From contig JAJRXF010000188.1 in NCBI GenBank assembly GCA_024276425.1, positions 69,545-133,544 of the forward strand: a stretch of 64,000 nucleotides of DNA, read 5' to 3'. Below are positions 7,736 through 17,226 of this stretch, in pieces. Origin of the DNA: Actinomycetes bacterium. Its GTDB lineage: Bacteria > Actinomycetota > Acidimicrobiia > Acidimicrobiales > SZUA-35. The notes beneath the pieces were generated by a model that was not told the DNA's origin, did not search any database, and was given only the letters and a program-made list of their open reading frames with translations. Each line of letters begins with the position of its first letter. Within the stretch, counting starts at the first letter, position 1. Both the position numbers and the translations under genes were made by a program.

Positions 7736-8995
7736 TCAACCCAGGAGTAATACTTTGACCATTCCTCCAGGCCGAATTCCATCGCCATCAGGAACGACGG
7801 CCAGGCCATTTGCCCGGGCCATCGCTGTCAGTTGATGGGACCCCTGGCCACCGGCCGAGCGCGCAAGCCAGGATCCGTCAGGCTCCTGGTCGACCACAAC
7901 GCGAACGAAGTGGATCTTTCCGTCCGGAGGCCGTAGAAAGCCCTCCTCCGCCAGCGCAAGCACGGTCAAACGTTGGGTATCTCTCTTCCCCATCATGGCG
8001 AGGAGAGACGGCCGGGCAAAGAGTTCGAAACTGACCATTGAACTGACGGGATTGCCGGGAAGTCCAAAGATCGGCGTACCCATCAAAAGGCCAAAAGCCA
8101 GCGGTTTTGCTGGCTTGATCGCCACCTGCATCCAGTTCAGATCACCGAGCCGCGAGAGAACCTTCTTTACGAAGTCGAAGTCGCCCATGCTGACTCCACC
8201 GGAGGTGACTAGGGCGTCACAGACGTTGTCTGCGTCTGGGCCGACCGCAGCGACCAGTGCCGCCTCGATCTCCTCCTCATTGTCTGGCAGCCAGCCAAGA
8301 TCCACCGGAATGCAGCCAGACTCTTCCACTAGCGCCAGCAGTGTCGGGCGGTTCGAATCGCGTATCTGGCCCGGTTGAAGCGGGGTGGGTCCACTGATGA
8401 GTTCGTCCCCCGTTGAGAACACACCAACTCGCGGCCGCTTGTGCACGAGCACGCTCTCATAGCCAAGGCTGGCCAGAACTCCTAGGTGGGCAGCAGTCAC
8501 AACCTCACCGGGTGAGAGCACAGTAACTCCCGCTCGAACGTCATCTCCAGCGGGCCGGATGTGATTGCCGCTTGCAACCTCGGCCAACAACTCGATTGAG
8601 GACACATCCGAGGAGGTTGAGTCATCATGACCAGAGGTTGGACGGGTCAACTCAACCATGATTACCGAATCTGCTCCTTCGGGAATCGGAGCACCGGTCA
8701 TGATTCGCATGACTTCCCCGCCAATTAGGGGTCTGGACGCGACCGAGCCAGCAGCAATAGTGGCGACTACCGGAAGTGATATCGGTGTCTCCGGAGAGGC
8801 TCCAGCCGAATCTGCAGCTCGAAGGGCGAATCCGTCCATTGCGGTGTTGGCAAAGGGAGGAATCGCTTCCTTGGCCACAACAGACTCAGCCAGAACCAGG
8901 CCTCGGGCCTCAGCTATGGGCACCGATACGACGGGAAGAGGATGGATATCTCGTTGAATCCGAGCTTGAGCTTCAGCCAAAGGAATCATGGCCAC
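7736..8995 (-). CDS. moeA: Molybdopterin molybdenumtransferase MoeA
   Basis: 419 residues. It inserts molybdate into adenylylated molybdopterin, the last step of Mo-cofactor assembly. The N-terminal MoeA domain carries PPFANTAMDGFALR. The central MoCF-binding domain has STGDEL and TSGGVSMGDFDFV, and the C-terminal domain holds GLPGNPVSSMVSFELF. The frame opens with a GTG at 8995 or an ATG two codons later; the start choice is open. It is 13 bp after galU and nearly touches moaA, so a galU-moeA-moaA-moaC transcript is likely. A galU-moeA pair is also conserved in mycobacteria. Confidence 0.95.
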   Translation of the reverse strand: MAMIPLAEAQARIQRDIHPLPVVSVPIAEARGLVLAESVVAKEAIPPFANTAMDGFALRAADSAGASPETPISLPVVATIAAGSVASRPLIGGEVMRIMTGAPIPEGADSVIMVELTRPTSGHDDSTSSDVSSIELLAEVASGNHIRPAGDDVRAGVTVLSPGEVVTAAHLGVLASLGYESVLVHKRPRVGVFSTGDELISGPTPLQPGQIRDSNRPTLLALVEESGCIPVDLGWLPDNEEEIEAALVAAVGPDADNVCDALVTSGGVSMGDFDFVKKVLSRLGDLNWMQVAIKPAKPLAFGLLMGTPIFGLPGNPVSSMVSFELFARPSLLAMMGKRDTQRLTVLALAEEGFLRPPDGKIHFVRVVVDQEPDGSWLARSAGGQGSHQLTAMARANGLAVVPDGDGIRPGGMVKVLLLG

Positions 8996-9008
8996 AAGCT
9001 ACTGGCAA

Positions 9009-9887
9009 TTACAGCAGTCCTTCGCGTTTGACAGCTTCAACCAAAATCTCTCGGAAAGCTGGAGCAAGGTCTTCCCGCTCAAGTCCGAAATCGACCACCG
9101 CTCGTAGATAGTCGCTCTTCATACCCATATCGTAGCGACCCTTGCTGAAGGTATACCCATATAGCGGTTCGGACGTGAGCAGGGACAGCATCGCATCGGT
9201 GATCTGAATCTCCCCGCCAACACCTGGCTTCGTATTGTCGATTTCGTCGAAGATGGACGGGGTAAACAAATAGCGGCCCATGATGGCTAGGTTCGAAGGG
9301 GCAACCTCAACCGCCGGTTTCTCCACCAGATCGGTGACCTTCACCAGGCTTCCACCAACGGGTTCGGCCGCTGCGCAACCATAGGAACTAATTTCTTGTT
9401 CTGGCACCTCCATCAGGGCCACCACCGAAGACTCATGCTCAGCGTAGGAATCGATCATTCCCTTCAGCACGGGCTCCATCATCACATCATCGCCCAATAA
9501 CACGACAAAGGGCTCATTGCCCACATGGTTCCGGGCCGTACCGATGGCATGCCCCAACCCTAAGGCCTCTCCCTGACGAACGAAGTGAATATCGGCCAGC
9601 TCACCGAGTGCCCGAATCTCCTCTGCCTCTTCAGCTTTCCCTTTCGCTAACAAAACCGCTTCAAGTTCGGCATGACGATCAAAATGATCTTCCATCACCT
9701 TCTTGTGGCGAGAGGTGATAATCAGAATGTCTTCGATACCAGCTTCAACCGCTTCAGTGATGATGTATTGAATAACTGGCCGGTCGATAACTGGCAGCAT
9801 CTCCTTGGGCACAGCCTTCGAAAATGGCAGGAATCTGGTCCCAAGACCAGCGGCGGGAATGACGGCTTTTCTTACTGGTGAAGGCAT
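9009..9887 (-). CDS. galU: UTP-glucose-1-phosphate uridylyltransferase GalU
   Basis: 292 residues. It makes UDP-glucose from UTP and glucose-1-phosphate for envelope glycans. The nucleotidyltransferase signature AVIPAAGLGTRFLPFSKAVP is at residues 8-27, VLLGDDV forms the metal site region, and DLVEKP and GGEIQITDAM follow. The start at 9887 is chosen because the family begins here and GAGGA lies nine bases upstream; a longer frame to 10037 has no homology-like sequence. First gene of the minus-strand molybdopterin operon, divergent from the FmdB-like gene across about 220 bp that should hold both promoters. Confidence 0.95.
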   Translation of the reverse strand: MPSPVRKAVIPAAGLGTRFLPFSKAVPKEMLPVIDRPVIQYIITEAVEAGIEDILIITSRHKKVMEDHFDRHAELEAVLLAKGKAEEAEEIRALGELADIHFVRQGEALGLGHAIGTARNHVGNEPFVVLLGDDVMMEPVLKGMIDSYAEHESSVVALMEVPEQEISSYGCAAAEPVGGSLVKVTDLVEKPAVEVAPSNLAIMGRYLFTPSIFDEIDNTKPGVGGEIQITDAMLSLLTSEPLYGYTFSKGRYDMGMKSDYLRAVVDFGLEREDLAPAFREILVEAVKREGLL

Positions 9888-10108
9888 AAGAATTGTTCCT
9901 CGAAAGAGAGTACTCGGTCTAGCAGCAAGGGCGGGGCGTTCCCCTCCCAGTCGGCCCGAAAACGAAAATTGTGAACCATCACCCAAGCAAGTAGACCCCC
10001 AGCGAAGATCATCCCATTGGTCACAGGCAAAGGGCATACCTCGCGCGGCCGATAGCCTCTGGGTTGCCTTAGCTTGTGCGGAGCCAACGGGAAAGCCTGG
10101 AGTCCTGA

Positions 10109-10513
10109 ATGCCGATATATGAATACAAGTGCACCAAATGCGACGAACACTTTGACATCCACCAATCGATCAAAGACGACACGCTGACGTCCCTACCGGG
10201 CCCCGATCACGAGCACAAACTCAAGAAAGTGTTCCACCCCGTTGGCATCTCGTTCAAGGGCGAAGGTTTCTACAAGAACGATGCTCGTCCCTCGTCAGCT
10301 TCGACCGATTCGTCATCGGGTGACGGCGATTCTCCTAGCAAAGACCCGAGCGGCGACTCGAAGAACGGCGACTCTTCCACTGCCTCGGAAAGCTCAACTT
10401 CGGACAGTTCTTCCAAGTCGACCATGACCAAAGAATCTCCGAAGAAATCCGACGCTTCTCCCGCGACTCCAACACCATCGGCCAAGAAAAAGACAGCCAA
10501 GGTCAAAACCTAA
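10109..10513 (+). CDS. FmdB-family small zinc-ribbon-like protein with altered metal site
   Basis: 134 residues. The N-terminal 55 residues follow the FmdB/CxxC_CxxC_SSSS pattern: MPIYEYKCTKCDEHFDIHQS, then KKVFHPVGISFKGEGFYKND. Cys8 and Cys11 are present, but the usual second CxxC is missing; the place holds LPGPDHEH (residues 29-36), whose two His might substitute. The rest is a low-complexity Ser/Asp/Lys tail ending KKKTAKVKT. FmdB proteins are poorly understood regulators or chaperone-linked factors. GGAG precedes the ATG by six bases. Divergent from galU, as in mycobacteria where a similar gene neighbours galU. Confidence 0.85.
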   Translation: MPIYEYKCTKCDEHFDIHQSIKDDTLTSLPGPDHEHKLKKVFHPVGISFKGEGFYKNDARPSSASTDSSSGDGDSPSKDPSGDSKNGDSSTASESSTSDSSSKSTMTKESPKKSDASPATPTPSAKKKTAKVKT

Positions 10514-10625
10514 CTCAGTCGAAGACCTGGCCATAACTCAACAGTATCAGCTAGACCAAAACCTCGCAGGCGACGTTCTGCCGACCGCCCCTCCGCTCCT
10601 GCGGATCCTCCGGAAGGACAAGACG

Positions 10626-11291
10626 ATGCGAAACCACCTGCGGTCAGAACCGGCCGCCTCCCTGCCTCGACCGAGCGCTGATAGGCCCAAAACCTTTCCT
10701 GGCCAAGATCGCCTGATTCGGCTTCGCCTCACACTGGACCGACGACGGCTTTCTGGTCTTGCGCTCGCCGCTCTCGTCTCACTTGGCGTGTACCAACTAA
10801 GTCTGAACTCCACCTCAGGAGAACTCGGGCCACTGATCCAGGTGAGTGTCGCCACCAGGGATCTGCCCAGCGGACACCAACTGCGGCCCGAGGACTTGGC
10901 CAGTCGCTGGTGGCCTCGCGACGTCTTACCAAGAGGAGCCACTATCACCTCACCGATTGGCCAAACTCTGGTGTCACCCCTCGCCCAGAATCAGGTTCTA
11001 CTCGAATCCGGCATGGCTCCTGGCTCACTCGGCCTACGAGCAGACGAGGTCGCCGTTACCCTTCCAATACCGCTGGCCCCGCCCCCCTTAGAGATCGGCC
11101 AGAGTGTTCTACTCATCTCAGTCCAGGCGTTTGAAGGCCCCTTCGTTCGCCCTGCAGCGCCAATCGCTACTTCACGAGTAGTGGCTATTGGCGACACCTC
11201 AGCCACTGTGGCCGTCCTGGCCGATGCTGCCAACGACATCATCGGCACCCTCGCCACCGGCGCAATTGAAATGGTAATCCTTCCCGATTGA
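10626..11291 (+). CDS. SAF-domain membrane protein (CpaB/RcpC-like)
   Basis: 221 residues: a basic N-terminal region, one membrane helix (about residues 42-58), then a SAF domain (about residues 70-135) with VATRDLPSGHQLRPEDL and the tail EIGQSVLLISV. SAF domains occur in CpaB/RcpC Flp-pilus proteins and in actinobacterial orphans of unknown role. No tad genes are nearby, so a Flp-pilus role is not supported here. It follows the FmdB-like gene on the same strand after 112 bp and faces the glycosyltransferase operon from the other side. Confidence 0.75.
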   Translation: MRNHLRSEPAASLPRPSADRPKTFPGQDRLIRLRLTLDRRRLSGLALAALVSLGVYQLSLNSTSGELGPLIQVSVATRDLPSGHQLRPEDLASRWWPRDVLPRGATITSPIGQTLVSPLAQNQVLLESGMAPGSLGLRADEVAVTLPIPLAPPPLEIGQSVLLISVQAFEGPFVRPAAPIATSRVVAIGDTSATVAVLADAANDIIGTLATGAIEMVILPD

Positions 11292-11308
11292 CTCCCGGGA
11301 ATTGCCCT

Positions 11309-12721
11309 TCAAGGCGTAACAGTGAACCCCTTGCGAACCTGTTGGCCCCATTCGGTTCTCCCCCGAAGAAACAGTTGAACGCCCCAGAGTCGCCATATCA
11401 GGGTGAGCGGCCGATAGAAAAGCTGCTCCAGGACTGCATATCCGATGAGAGCAAGGCGAAAGCGCAGTTTGGGATAGGTTCCAAAGGCAATCTCGTCGAA
11501 CAAAAGGGTGAAGATTGTTACCGCCGTTCCCAACCCGAGAATGGCACCAACGAGCCACAACACTGACCAGGGGATCAGTCCGAGAAACAAGCCGATCACT
11601 AGGACAAAAAGTCCGACCACCTCGATTAGTGGAGCCAGGAACTCCACCAGTAGGAAATAGGGCAGCGCCAACATCCCCGCACTGCCATAGCGTGGATTGA
11701 AGATCATTCGTCGATGCCGAGCGAGAACGTCCATGAGTCCTCGCTGCCACCGATTGCGCTGCCGAGCCAGAACCCGTACATCCTCAGGTGCCTCAGTCCA
11801 AGCAACCGGGTCGGGGAGAAACTCAACCCTGGCTCGCTCCCTGTTTTCGTAGGCTTGTCGCCGCAGCCGAACAATGAGTTCCATATCTTCGCCAATCGAA
11901 GAGGTTTCGTACCCACCAATATCCAGCACGGCCTGGCGATTAAAGAGCCCGAATGCTCCGGAGATAATGAGGTTGCCACCGAGTGGGTTCCAGCCAAGGC
12001 GGCCCACGATAAAGGATCGTATGTACTCAACGACCTGAAGTGCGGCGAGGGGCCTGCGAGGAACAACCAAGTTTGTTACATCCGACGCCAGAATCTGAGA
12101 ATCATTCGTGAGCCTCACCGTTCCCCCAACGGCCACGACGTTGTCATGGTCCATAAACGGAGCGACCAACAATTGCAAGGCGTCCGTAGCCACCAGAGTG
12201 TCGGCATCGATGGCGCAAACGAGCTCGCCAGAAGCAACGTTGAGCCCGGCGTTCAAAGAGTCCGCCTTACCGCCGTTGAACTTGTCAACCACCACGAGTC
12301 GAGCTTCCGTGCTCGAAAGATACAAATTCTTGACCGTGGCGGTATCCACTAGCCGTTGGAAGACTGGGTACACCGGGCGAAGGTCAAACCGTTCGGCAAG
12401 CACCTGAACCGTCCGGTCGGGGGATCCATCGTTGATAACCACGATTTCAAGGTTTGGGTAGGACAAGGCCAACAAGCCTTGGACCGTGTCACAAACCGAA
12501 ACCTCCTCATTGAATGCGGGAACTAGAACAGAAATCCGGGGCGCCAACGGGGATGCCATTACCCGACGCCAAACCTGGTGTCGATCACGAAGCCGTATTC
12601 GTCGCAACTCGACTATTGCCGAGGTCAACACCATCAACTGAAGGAACGTGACCAGAATCATCCATCCAGCCGACACATACACAACAATCTCTACCAAATC
12701 GCTTAAGGACCGGCCGATCAT
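11309..12721 (-). CDS. Membrane glycosyltransferase, family 2 (processive type)
   Basis: 470 residues. Helix near residues 10-30, then a GT-A domain with ISVLVPAFNEE, VVINDGSPDRT, CAIDADT (the DxD-like metal site), GEDMELIVRL (catalytic Asp region) and QRNRWQRG (the QxxRW signature of processive synthases such as cellulose or poly-GlcNAc synthases). At least three C-terminal membrane helices follow. It probably polymerises or transfers sugars across the membrane; the sugar is not predictable. It overlaps the HEAT-repeat gene by 4 bp, so the two are translationally coupled. Confidence 0.9.
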   Translation of the reverse strand: MIGRSLSDLVEIVVYVSAGWMILVTFLQLMVLTSAIVELRRIRLRDRHQVWRRVMASPLAPRISVLVPAFNEEVSVCDTVQGLLALSYPNLEIVVINDGSPDRTVQVLAERFDLRPVYPVFQRLVDTATVKNLYLSSTEARLVVVDKFNGGKADSLNAGLNVASGELVCAIDADTLVATDALQLLVAPFMDHDNVVAVGGTVRLTNDSQILASDVTNLVVPRRPLAALQVVEYIRSFIVGRLGWNPLGGNLIISGAFGLFNRQAVLDIGGYETSSIGEDMELIVRLRRQAYENRERARVEFLPDPVAWTEAPEDVRVLARQRNRWQRGLMDVLARHRRMIFNPRYGSAGMLALPYFLLVEFLAPLIEVVGLFVLVIGLFLGLIPWSVLWLVGAILGLGTAVTIFTLLFDEIAFGTYPKLRFRLALIGYAVLEQLFYRPLTLIWRLWGVQLFLRGRTEWGQQVRKGFTVTP

Positions 12722-13866
12722 CCTGGCCCCCGAATCAAGACTGGAAGGCGCGCTGCTCCAACGTTAGAACTGGAGCGACGCCAAGCCGCCCCGGCTGGGG
12801 GGACGTCACTTGGCAATCCTGGAACCAGGGGAAGACCAGTCTGAGTGGCGCGCGCATCCAAGATTTGACGGGCCATTCCCCGGGCAAAAGGATCTCGATC
12901 ATAGAGATAGTGCCGCAGCAAGAGATGACCTGAAGGACCAAGCCGATCGAGTGCTCGTCCACTGGCTCGCCGAACAGCCCATGACGAGTCTCGAAGGCAG
13001 AGCGCGATGGCAGATACCGAGAGCTCACTCCCTAACATCTCCAACCCTCTTATGGCAGCCACTCGAACCGTTGACTCGTGGTCGGTCAACAAGCCCGTGA
13101 GCAGTTCTGCGGCTCCATGCCCGCCCCCCAGACCAATGGCCGTCGCTGCCATTGTTCTGGTACCCGAGTCTTCTGACCGGCAGAAGCGACTCAGCGGTTC
13201 CATCAATCGAGGGTCCGCCAAGTTGGCCGCCACCTCTAGCCCGTCCAGTTGTGCCTCATTCATCGGGTCCTCAAGGAATTCAATCAGGGCAGGCACAACC
13301 TCATCCCCGACCGACACCAGACGATCCTTGGCCGCTCGCCGCACGATCTCATGAGGCTCGCGAAGTAGTTCAAGCAGTTCAGGCAAGACTTCCTTGGCCT
13401 GTTGGCGGGTGAGGCTTTCCGCCGCGCGAGCCCGGCATAACCGGTGCGAGTCAGAAAGCAACTTGGCCCGGTCATAATTCGAATCGACAATCAGATACTG
13501 CAACTGAGCCGCTTGGATTCTGTTTCGCCAACGGCGGCTCTTGCCAAGGCGCCGAATGTGACGATCCAGGCCGCGAGCTCGAGCCAAGGTTTGCAACCGA
13601 CGACAGGCATCCCCCTCAATGTTTAGGGCCAGCGACTGGATCACGTCGAGCAGGATCCGTTTGGGTAACCGTCCAGCCCTACGGTGAACGGCCTCAGCTT
13701 CAAGGTCGGAGTCGAACAACAACACCGCCAGCTCACGAACCACCTGCTCTCGACGCCGCTGAACCAGAGCCACCCAAATGTCACGAACCGCTCCGACGCC
13801 AACGAATAGGACGATGAGGAACCCGACCAACCCCCAGGCAAGAACGAACGCTTGCTGTGAAGTCAT
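12718..13866 (-). CDS. Membrane-anchored HEAT-repeat protein
   Basis: 382 residues. An N-terminal membrane helix (about residues 6-28) is followed by helical repeats with the HEAT/PBS pattern, for example EIVRRAAKDRLVSVGDEVVP, STVRVAAIRGLEMLGSE and WAVRRASGRALDRLGPSG. Such repeats form protein-protein interaction surfaces on the cytoplasmic side. It overlaps its neighbours by ATGA at both ends, between the response regulator and the glycosyltransferase, which suggests a scaffold linking signal input to synthase control (inference). The C-terminal 40 residues are Pro/Ala-rich. Confidence 0.85.
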   Translation of the reverse strand: MTSQQAFVLAWGLVGFLIVLFVGVGAVRDIWVALVQRRREQVVRELAVLLFDSDLEAEAVHRRAGRLPKRILLDVIQSLALNIEGDACRRLQTLARARGLDRHIRRLGKSRRWRNRIQAAQLQYLIVDSNYDRAKLLSDSHRLCRARAAESLTRQQAKEVLPELLELLREPHEIVRRAAKDRLVSVGDEVVPALIEFLEDPMNEAQLDGLEVAANLADPRLMEPLSRFCRSEDSGTRTMAATAIGLGGGHGAAELLTGLLTDHESTVRVAAIRGLEMLGSELSVSAIALCLRDSSWAVRRASGRALDRLGPSGHLLLRHYLYDRDPFARGMARQILDARATQTGLPLVPGLPSDVPPAGAAWRRSSSNVGAARLPVLIRGPG

Positions 13867-15782
13867 CGATCGAGCGCCCGACGAATTCGATGAAAAAGAA
13901 GAGGTGCACTGAATGGTTTAGAAATGAAGTCATCAATGCCGAGTTCAAACGCGATCCGAAGCTCAGACTCGTTTGTTCTCGGCGACATCAAGATCAGTCG
14001 TACCAGTCCTAGGTGGCCTGCCTCTGACATCAGCCGCAGAAGCTGCATGCCATCGATATCTCGTTGATCGAGGTCCATGAGGACGACTCGTGGAAGAGTC
14101 GTCGATTCGCTGAGCATCTGGAGCGCTTCCAGTCCCGCCGAACAAAGAACCACACGGATTCCCCGACGCTCGAGCCCAGCCACGAGCACCCCACCAACGA
14201 TCGGGTCGGGATCCACAATCATCACGTCAACGGCTTGAGCCTGCCCACTTGTCTCATACGCGCCGGCAACAAAGCGATCCTCAAGCGCTTCCAACTTGGT
14301 CAGGATTAGCTCAGCCTGCTCCAAGGCAAGGTCCAGGGTTCTAGCCTCAGTCGGGCACACGACACAAGCTATGGAGGCTCCGTAGTCAACCAGACCGAGC
14401 TGCTCATACATCCCCAACATTCTCCCGATGAGTGCCTCCCGTCCGATGCCCTCGATTGCAATAACAAGGTGACGGGGATCCAACCGAGTAACGATCACCT
14501 CGCCACGGAACACGCGAGCGATCTCTTGGTCAATCGTCGCTGATGCCTCCCCCAACTGGGTTTCAGTTCTCACCAAGGAGAACCCAACTCCGCGCCGGCT
14601 TCGAATACCTGCCGCAAGCATGCGTTCGATCAACACCGCAGCACTGCCCCAGGGTTCAATCCGTCTACCCCGTTCCCGAGCAGAAAGTGGCTCGGTCTCA
14701 CTGCGCCGAGCTAGTCTCGCCTTGATCAAAACACTCAGTTCATCGAGATCGACCTCAGGTGAAACATAGAGGTCGGCGCCCTTGCGCAAGGCATCATGAT
14801 GACGGATGACATCGACGCTCTCATCGATGAGAACCACGACAACGGACCGAAGCTCTGGATCCGTTCGAATCAGACGCAGGACCGCGTGCCGCTCGATCCG
14901 ATCCACCACATCATGCGGGGTCAAGACAACCGATCGGGTCTGCCCAGACCGAATCGAAGCGAACAAGTTCGTGAGATTGGACTCCCAGGAGGCATCGAGT
15001 CCGCGGTGAGCCAGCCGGTCGCTGAGCCACTGTGCCCCATGTCCAAATACAGTCACTGAACGCGGTTGACGATGCCTCAGTACCGCCCGTTGCACCTCGA
15101 CGATTATCTCCGCCGGCCCCTCCTTTGAATGGTCCAGGATCGTTGTTGCTGATTGGGCCACCGCTATGCGAAGGCCGATCGATGGTGAGGGAAGAACGGC
15201 GACGACAGGCAACGAGGGATGCCGGTGACGTACCCCTTCTATCAACTGCTTGGCCTCTTGCGGGTCCAACTGATCCAGCACGACGACGATTGCGCCAGCA
15301 TCCTCATGACCAAGAACCCCATCACCAACATGTTCAACCACCAAACCCTGACTCGCAGCAGTCCAGATGAGCTCATCCAGAATCGGACTGAGGGATCCAA
15401 CCACCAACAGCCTGAATGCCGTTCGAGGTGCTAGCCGAAGATCCCGTGATGAGATGGCAACCAGCGTTCTGGCATCATCAAGAAGCGAAGCAATGCTGAT
15501 TGCCTCGGAGGGACCGACCGTGCCGGGCCCCAACACGCGTCCAACGTCACGAAGAAGGTCAGCTGCGGGACTAAACCCGAACGTGCCCAACAACACCGCA
15601 ACCTCATCAGCCAGTTCCTTCGCCCTATCCAACTCCAGTGGCTCCAGGACGCGATCATAGAGAACCGAAACCAGCTCTTCGAGTTCTCGCAGAGGTGAAT
15701 CAAGACGCACATGAACCCGACTCCAGACAGAGTCAAGGAGCTCCGATGAGGAGACACGGGAATACTGAGTGGCGGCTGACAC
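13863..15782 (-). CDS. Multi-receiver response regulator with GGDEF-like domain
   Basis: 639 residues. The order is an N-terminal helical region (1-110), a degenerate receiver-like domain (about 115-235, LLVVGSLSPILDEL), a second one (about 240-360, with VVVVLIDES), a GGDEF-like fold without the catalytic motif (about 365-505), and a canonical C-terminal receiver (about 515-639) with acidic DPDP, acceptor Asp in VLMDLD and Lys in SKPF. There is no DNA-binding output, so it probably signals by protein contact to the coupled HEAT protein. The start is a GTG preceded by AGGGAGGGG. First gene of the three-gene operon. Confidence 0.85.
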   Translation of the reverse strand: MSAATQYSRVSSSELLDSVWSRVHVRLDSPLRELEELVSVLYDRVLEPLELDRAKELADEVAVLLGTFGFSPAADLLRDVGRVLGPGTVGPSEAISIASLLDDARTLVAISSRDLRLAPRTAFRLLVVGSLSPILDELIWTAASQGLVVEHVGDGVLGHEDAGAIVVVLDQLDPQEAKQLIEGVRHRHPSLPVVAVLPSPSIGLRIAVAQSATTILDHSKEGPAEIIVEVQRAVLRHRQPRSVTVFGHGAQWLSDRLAHRGLDASWESNLTNLFASIRSGQTRSVVLTPHDVVDRIERHAVLRLIRTDPELRSVVVVLIDESVDVIRHHDALRKGADLYVSPEVDLDELSVLIKARLARRSETEPLSARERGRRIEPWGSAAVLIERMLAAGIRSRRGVGFSLVRTETQLGEASATIDQEIARVFRGEVIVTRLDPRHLVIAIEGIGREALIGRMLGMYEQLGLVDYGASIACVVCPTEARTLDLALEQAELILTKLEALEDRFVAGAYETSGQAQAVDVMIVDPDPIVGGVLVAGLERRGIRVVLCSAGLEALQMLSESTTLPRVVLMDLDQRDIDGMQLLRLMSEAGHLGLVRLILMSPRTNESELRIAFELGIDDFISKPFSAPLLFHRIRRALDR

Positions 15783-15873
15783 CCCCTCCCTATCGGATGG
15801 AACGCCTAAAGATCGCTAGGCCATGTGGCCTAACGATAGGGCAGGGAAAATGAAGCTGATTGCCCCGGGAAAC

Positions 15874-17226
15874 TTAGGATTCACCGGACATCATGACCTC
15901 AGCAATGACAAGGCTCGGCACGGAAGAGCCTGACGGTAGGAAAAGCCGATCAGATCCCAGCATTTTTATGTCGAGCAGCATTCGCTGGAGGGACGAGCCC
16001 AGCGTACATTCGCTAATAGGTTCCGATAGTTGGCCACCACGGATAACCCGGCCCTCAAGCCCTACGGAGAAGTCGCCCGATACCGGATTCACTCCGGAAT
16101 GCAATCCGGCCAGGGAAAAAACAAGAACACCCGCCTCCACACCAGCGATTAGGTCCTCAAGGTTGCCATCTGGACCCGGTTCCACCGCCAAAGCCTGTAC
16201 TCCAGGCGATGGCAGACCCCTCGTCCCCCGAACGGCACTACCAGTCGAGGCCAGACCTGCTCGCCGCCCATTGTACGCGTCATACAAGAATCCTTCGAGA
16301 CGACCGCCCTGGATGAGCTGATTCGTGCGACAGGCCAGCCCTTCTCCATCATGGGTGTCGGCCCCCAGGGAACGGGCGTCGATAGGGTTGTCAGATAGCG
16401 TCAGGACCGGAGCGGCAACCGTTTCGCCTCGACGGTCGGCAAAGGGTGATCGACCCTTGTTCACGCGGTCACCCGTCAGCGTAGAGGCGATGAGTCCAAA
16501 GACCGTGGCCGCCATTCGTTGATCGAGAACCAGATCGACCTTGCGAGTCTTGGGTTTCGTCGCCCCAATCATGCCGACCGCTTGGCCAACCGCTCGTTTG
16601 GCTACACCATCCAGATCCAACTCTTTTGGTTCACGGGCCCCGTCGCCGGAATAGCCCGTCTGTGTTTGATCACCATCCGCGGCTAGCGCCTGGACCCCAA
16701 CGCCGGCCGAGGTGGCTCGTGAGGCCGCCCGAATACCGGCAGTCGAGGCTAAGGCAAAGGATGCTGCACTATCACCATAGGAACTGATTCGCACGCCCGA
16801 AATCCTGGGGTCGCACTCCCGAACCATCCTCTCCAGATCCTGAGCCATAACGATCTTCTGCTCGTTTGTCGTGCGGAGAACACCTTCACTCCACAGGTCA
16901 ATCTCAACTGGATCGACCCCATCGGGCTCCGCCAGGCCCGCGTGTGGGTCGGGTTCGGCAAAGGACGCGTTGTCGCGAGCGTCAGCCAAAGTTTGTTTAA
17001 GAACGGACTCTGCCAGTGTTCCCGCGCTGGCAAATCCCTGCCGGCCATCGGAAATGACACGAATTCCAATACCTTGAGTCTGGGCCGAAGTGAAGGATTC
17101 GATCTCTCCGTCATGCACCCGCACCGTGGTTGATAGCCCCTGAGAAACCGCTACTTCGATCTGCTCATCGCTGTTGGCCTGAGCGACGACCCGTTCGGCT
17201 AGCGCTAGGAGATCCTCAGCGCTCAT
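15874..17226 (-). CDS. pmbA: PmbA/TldE-family metalloprotease-associated subunit
   Basis: 450 residues. Partner of TldD in a heterodimeric peptidase that trims unfolded peptides and matures some modified peptides. It shows the family pattern TTVRVHDGEIESFTSAQTQG at the N-terminus, the GDRVNKGRSPFADRRGE region and the C-terminal GVNPVSGDFSVG. As expected for the PmbA/TldE half it lacks the HExxxH zinc motif. The start at 17226 gives an ATGA overlap with tldD; an upstream extension to 17313 reads as an Arg-rich shadow. The two genes are certainly co-expressed. Confidence 0.9.
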   Translation of the reverse strand: MSAEDLLALAERVVAQANSDEQIEVAVSQGLSTTVRVHDGEIESFTSAQTQGIGIRVISDGRQGFASAGTLAESVLKQTLADARDNASFAEPDPHAGLAEPDGVDPVEIDLWSEGVLRTTNEQKIVMAQDLERMVRECDPRISGVRISSYGDSAASFALASTAGIRAASRATSAGVGVQALAADGDQTQTGYSGDGAREPKELDLDGVAKRAVGQAVGMIGATKPKTRKVDLVLDQRMAATVFGLIASTLTGDRVNKGRSPFADRRGETVAAPVLTLSDNPIDARSLGADTHDGEGLACRTNQLIQGGRLEGFLYDAYNGRRAGLASTGSAVRGTRGLPSPGVQALAVEPGPDGNLEDLIAGVEAGVLVFSLAGLHSGVNPVSGDFSVGLEGRVIRGGQLSEPISECTLGSSLQRMLLDIKMLGSDRLFLPSGSSVPSLVIAEVMMSGES

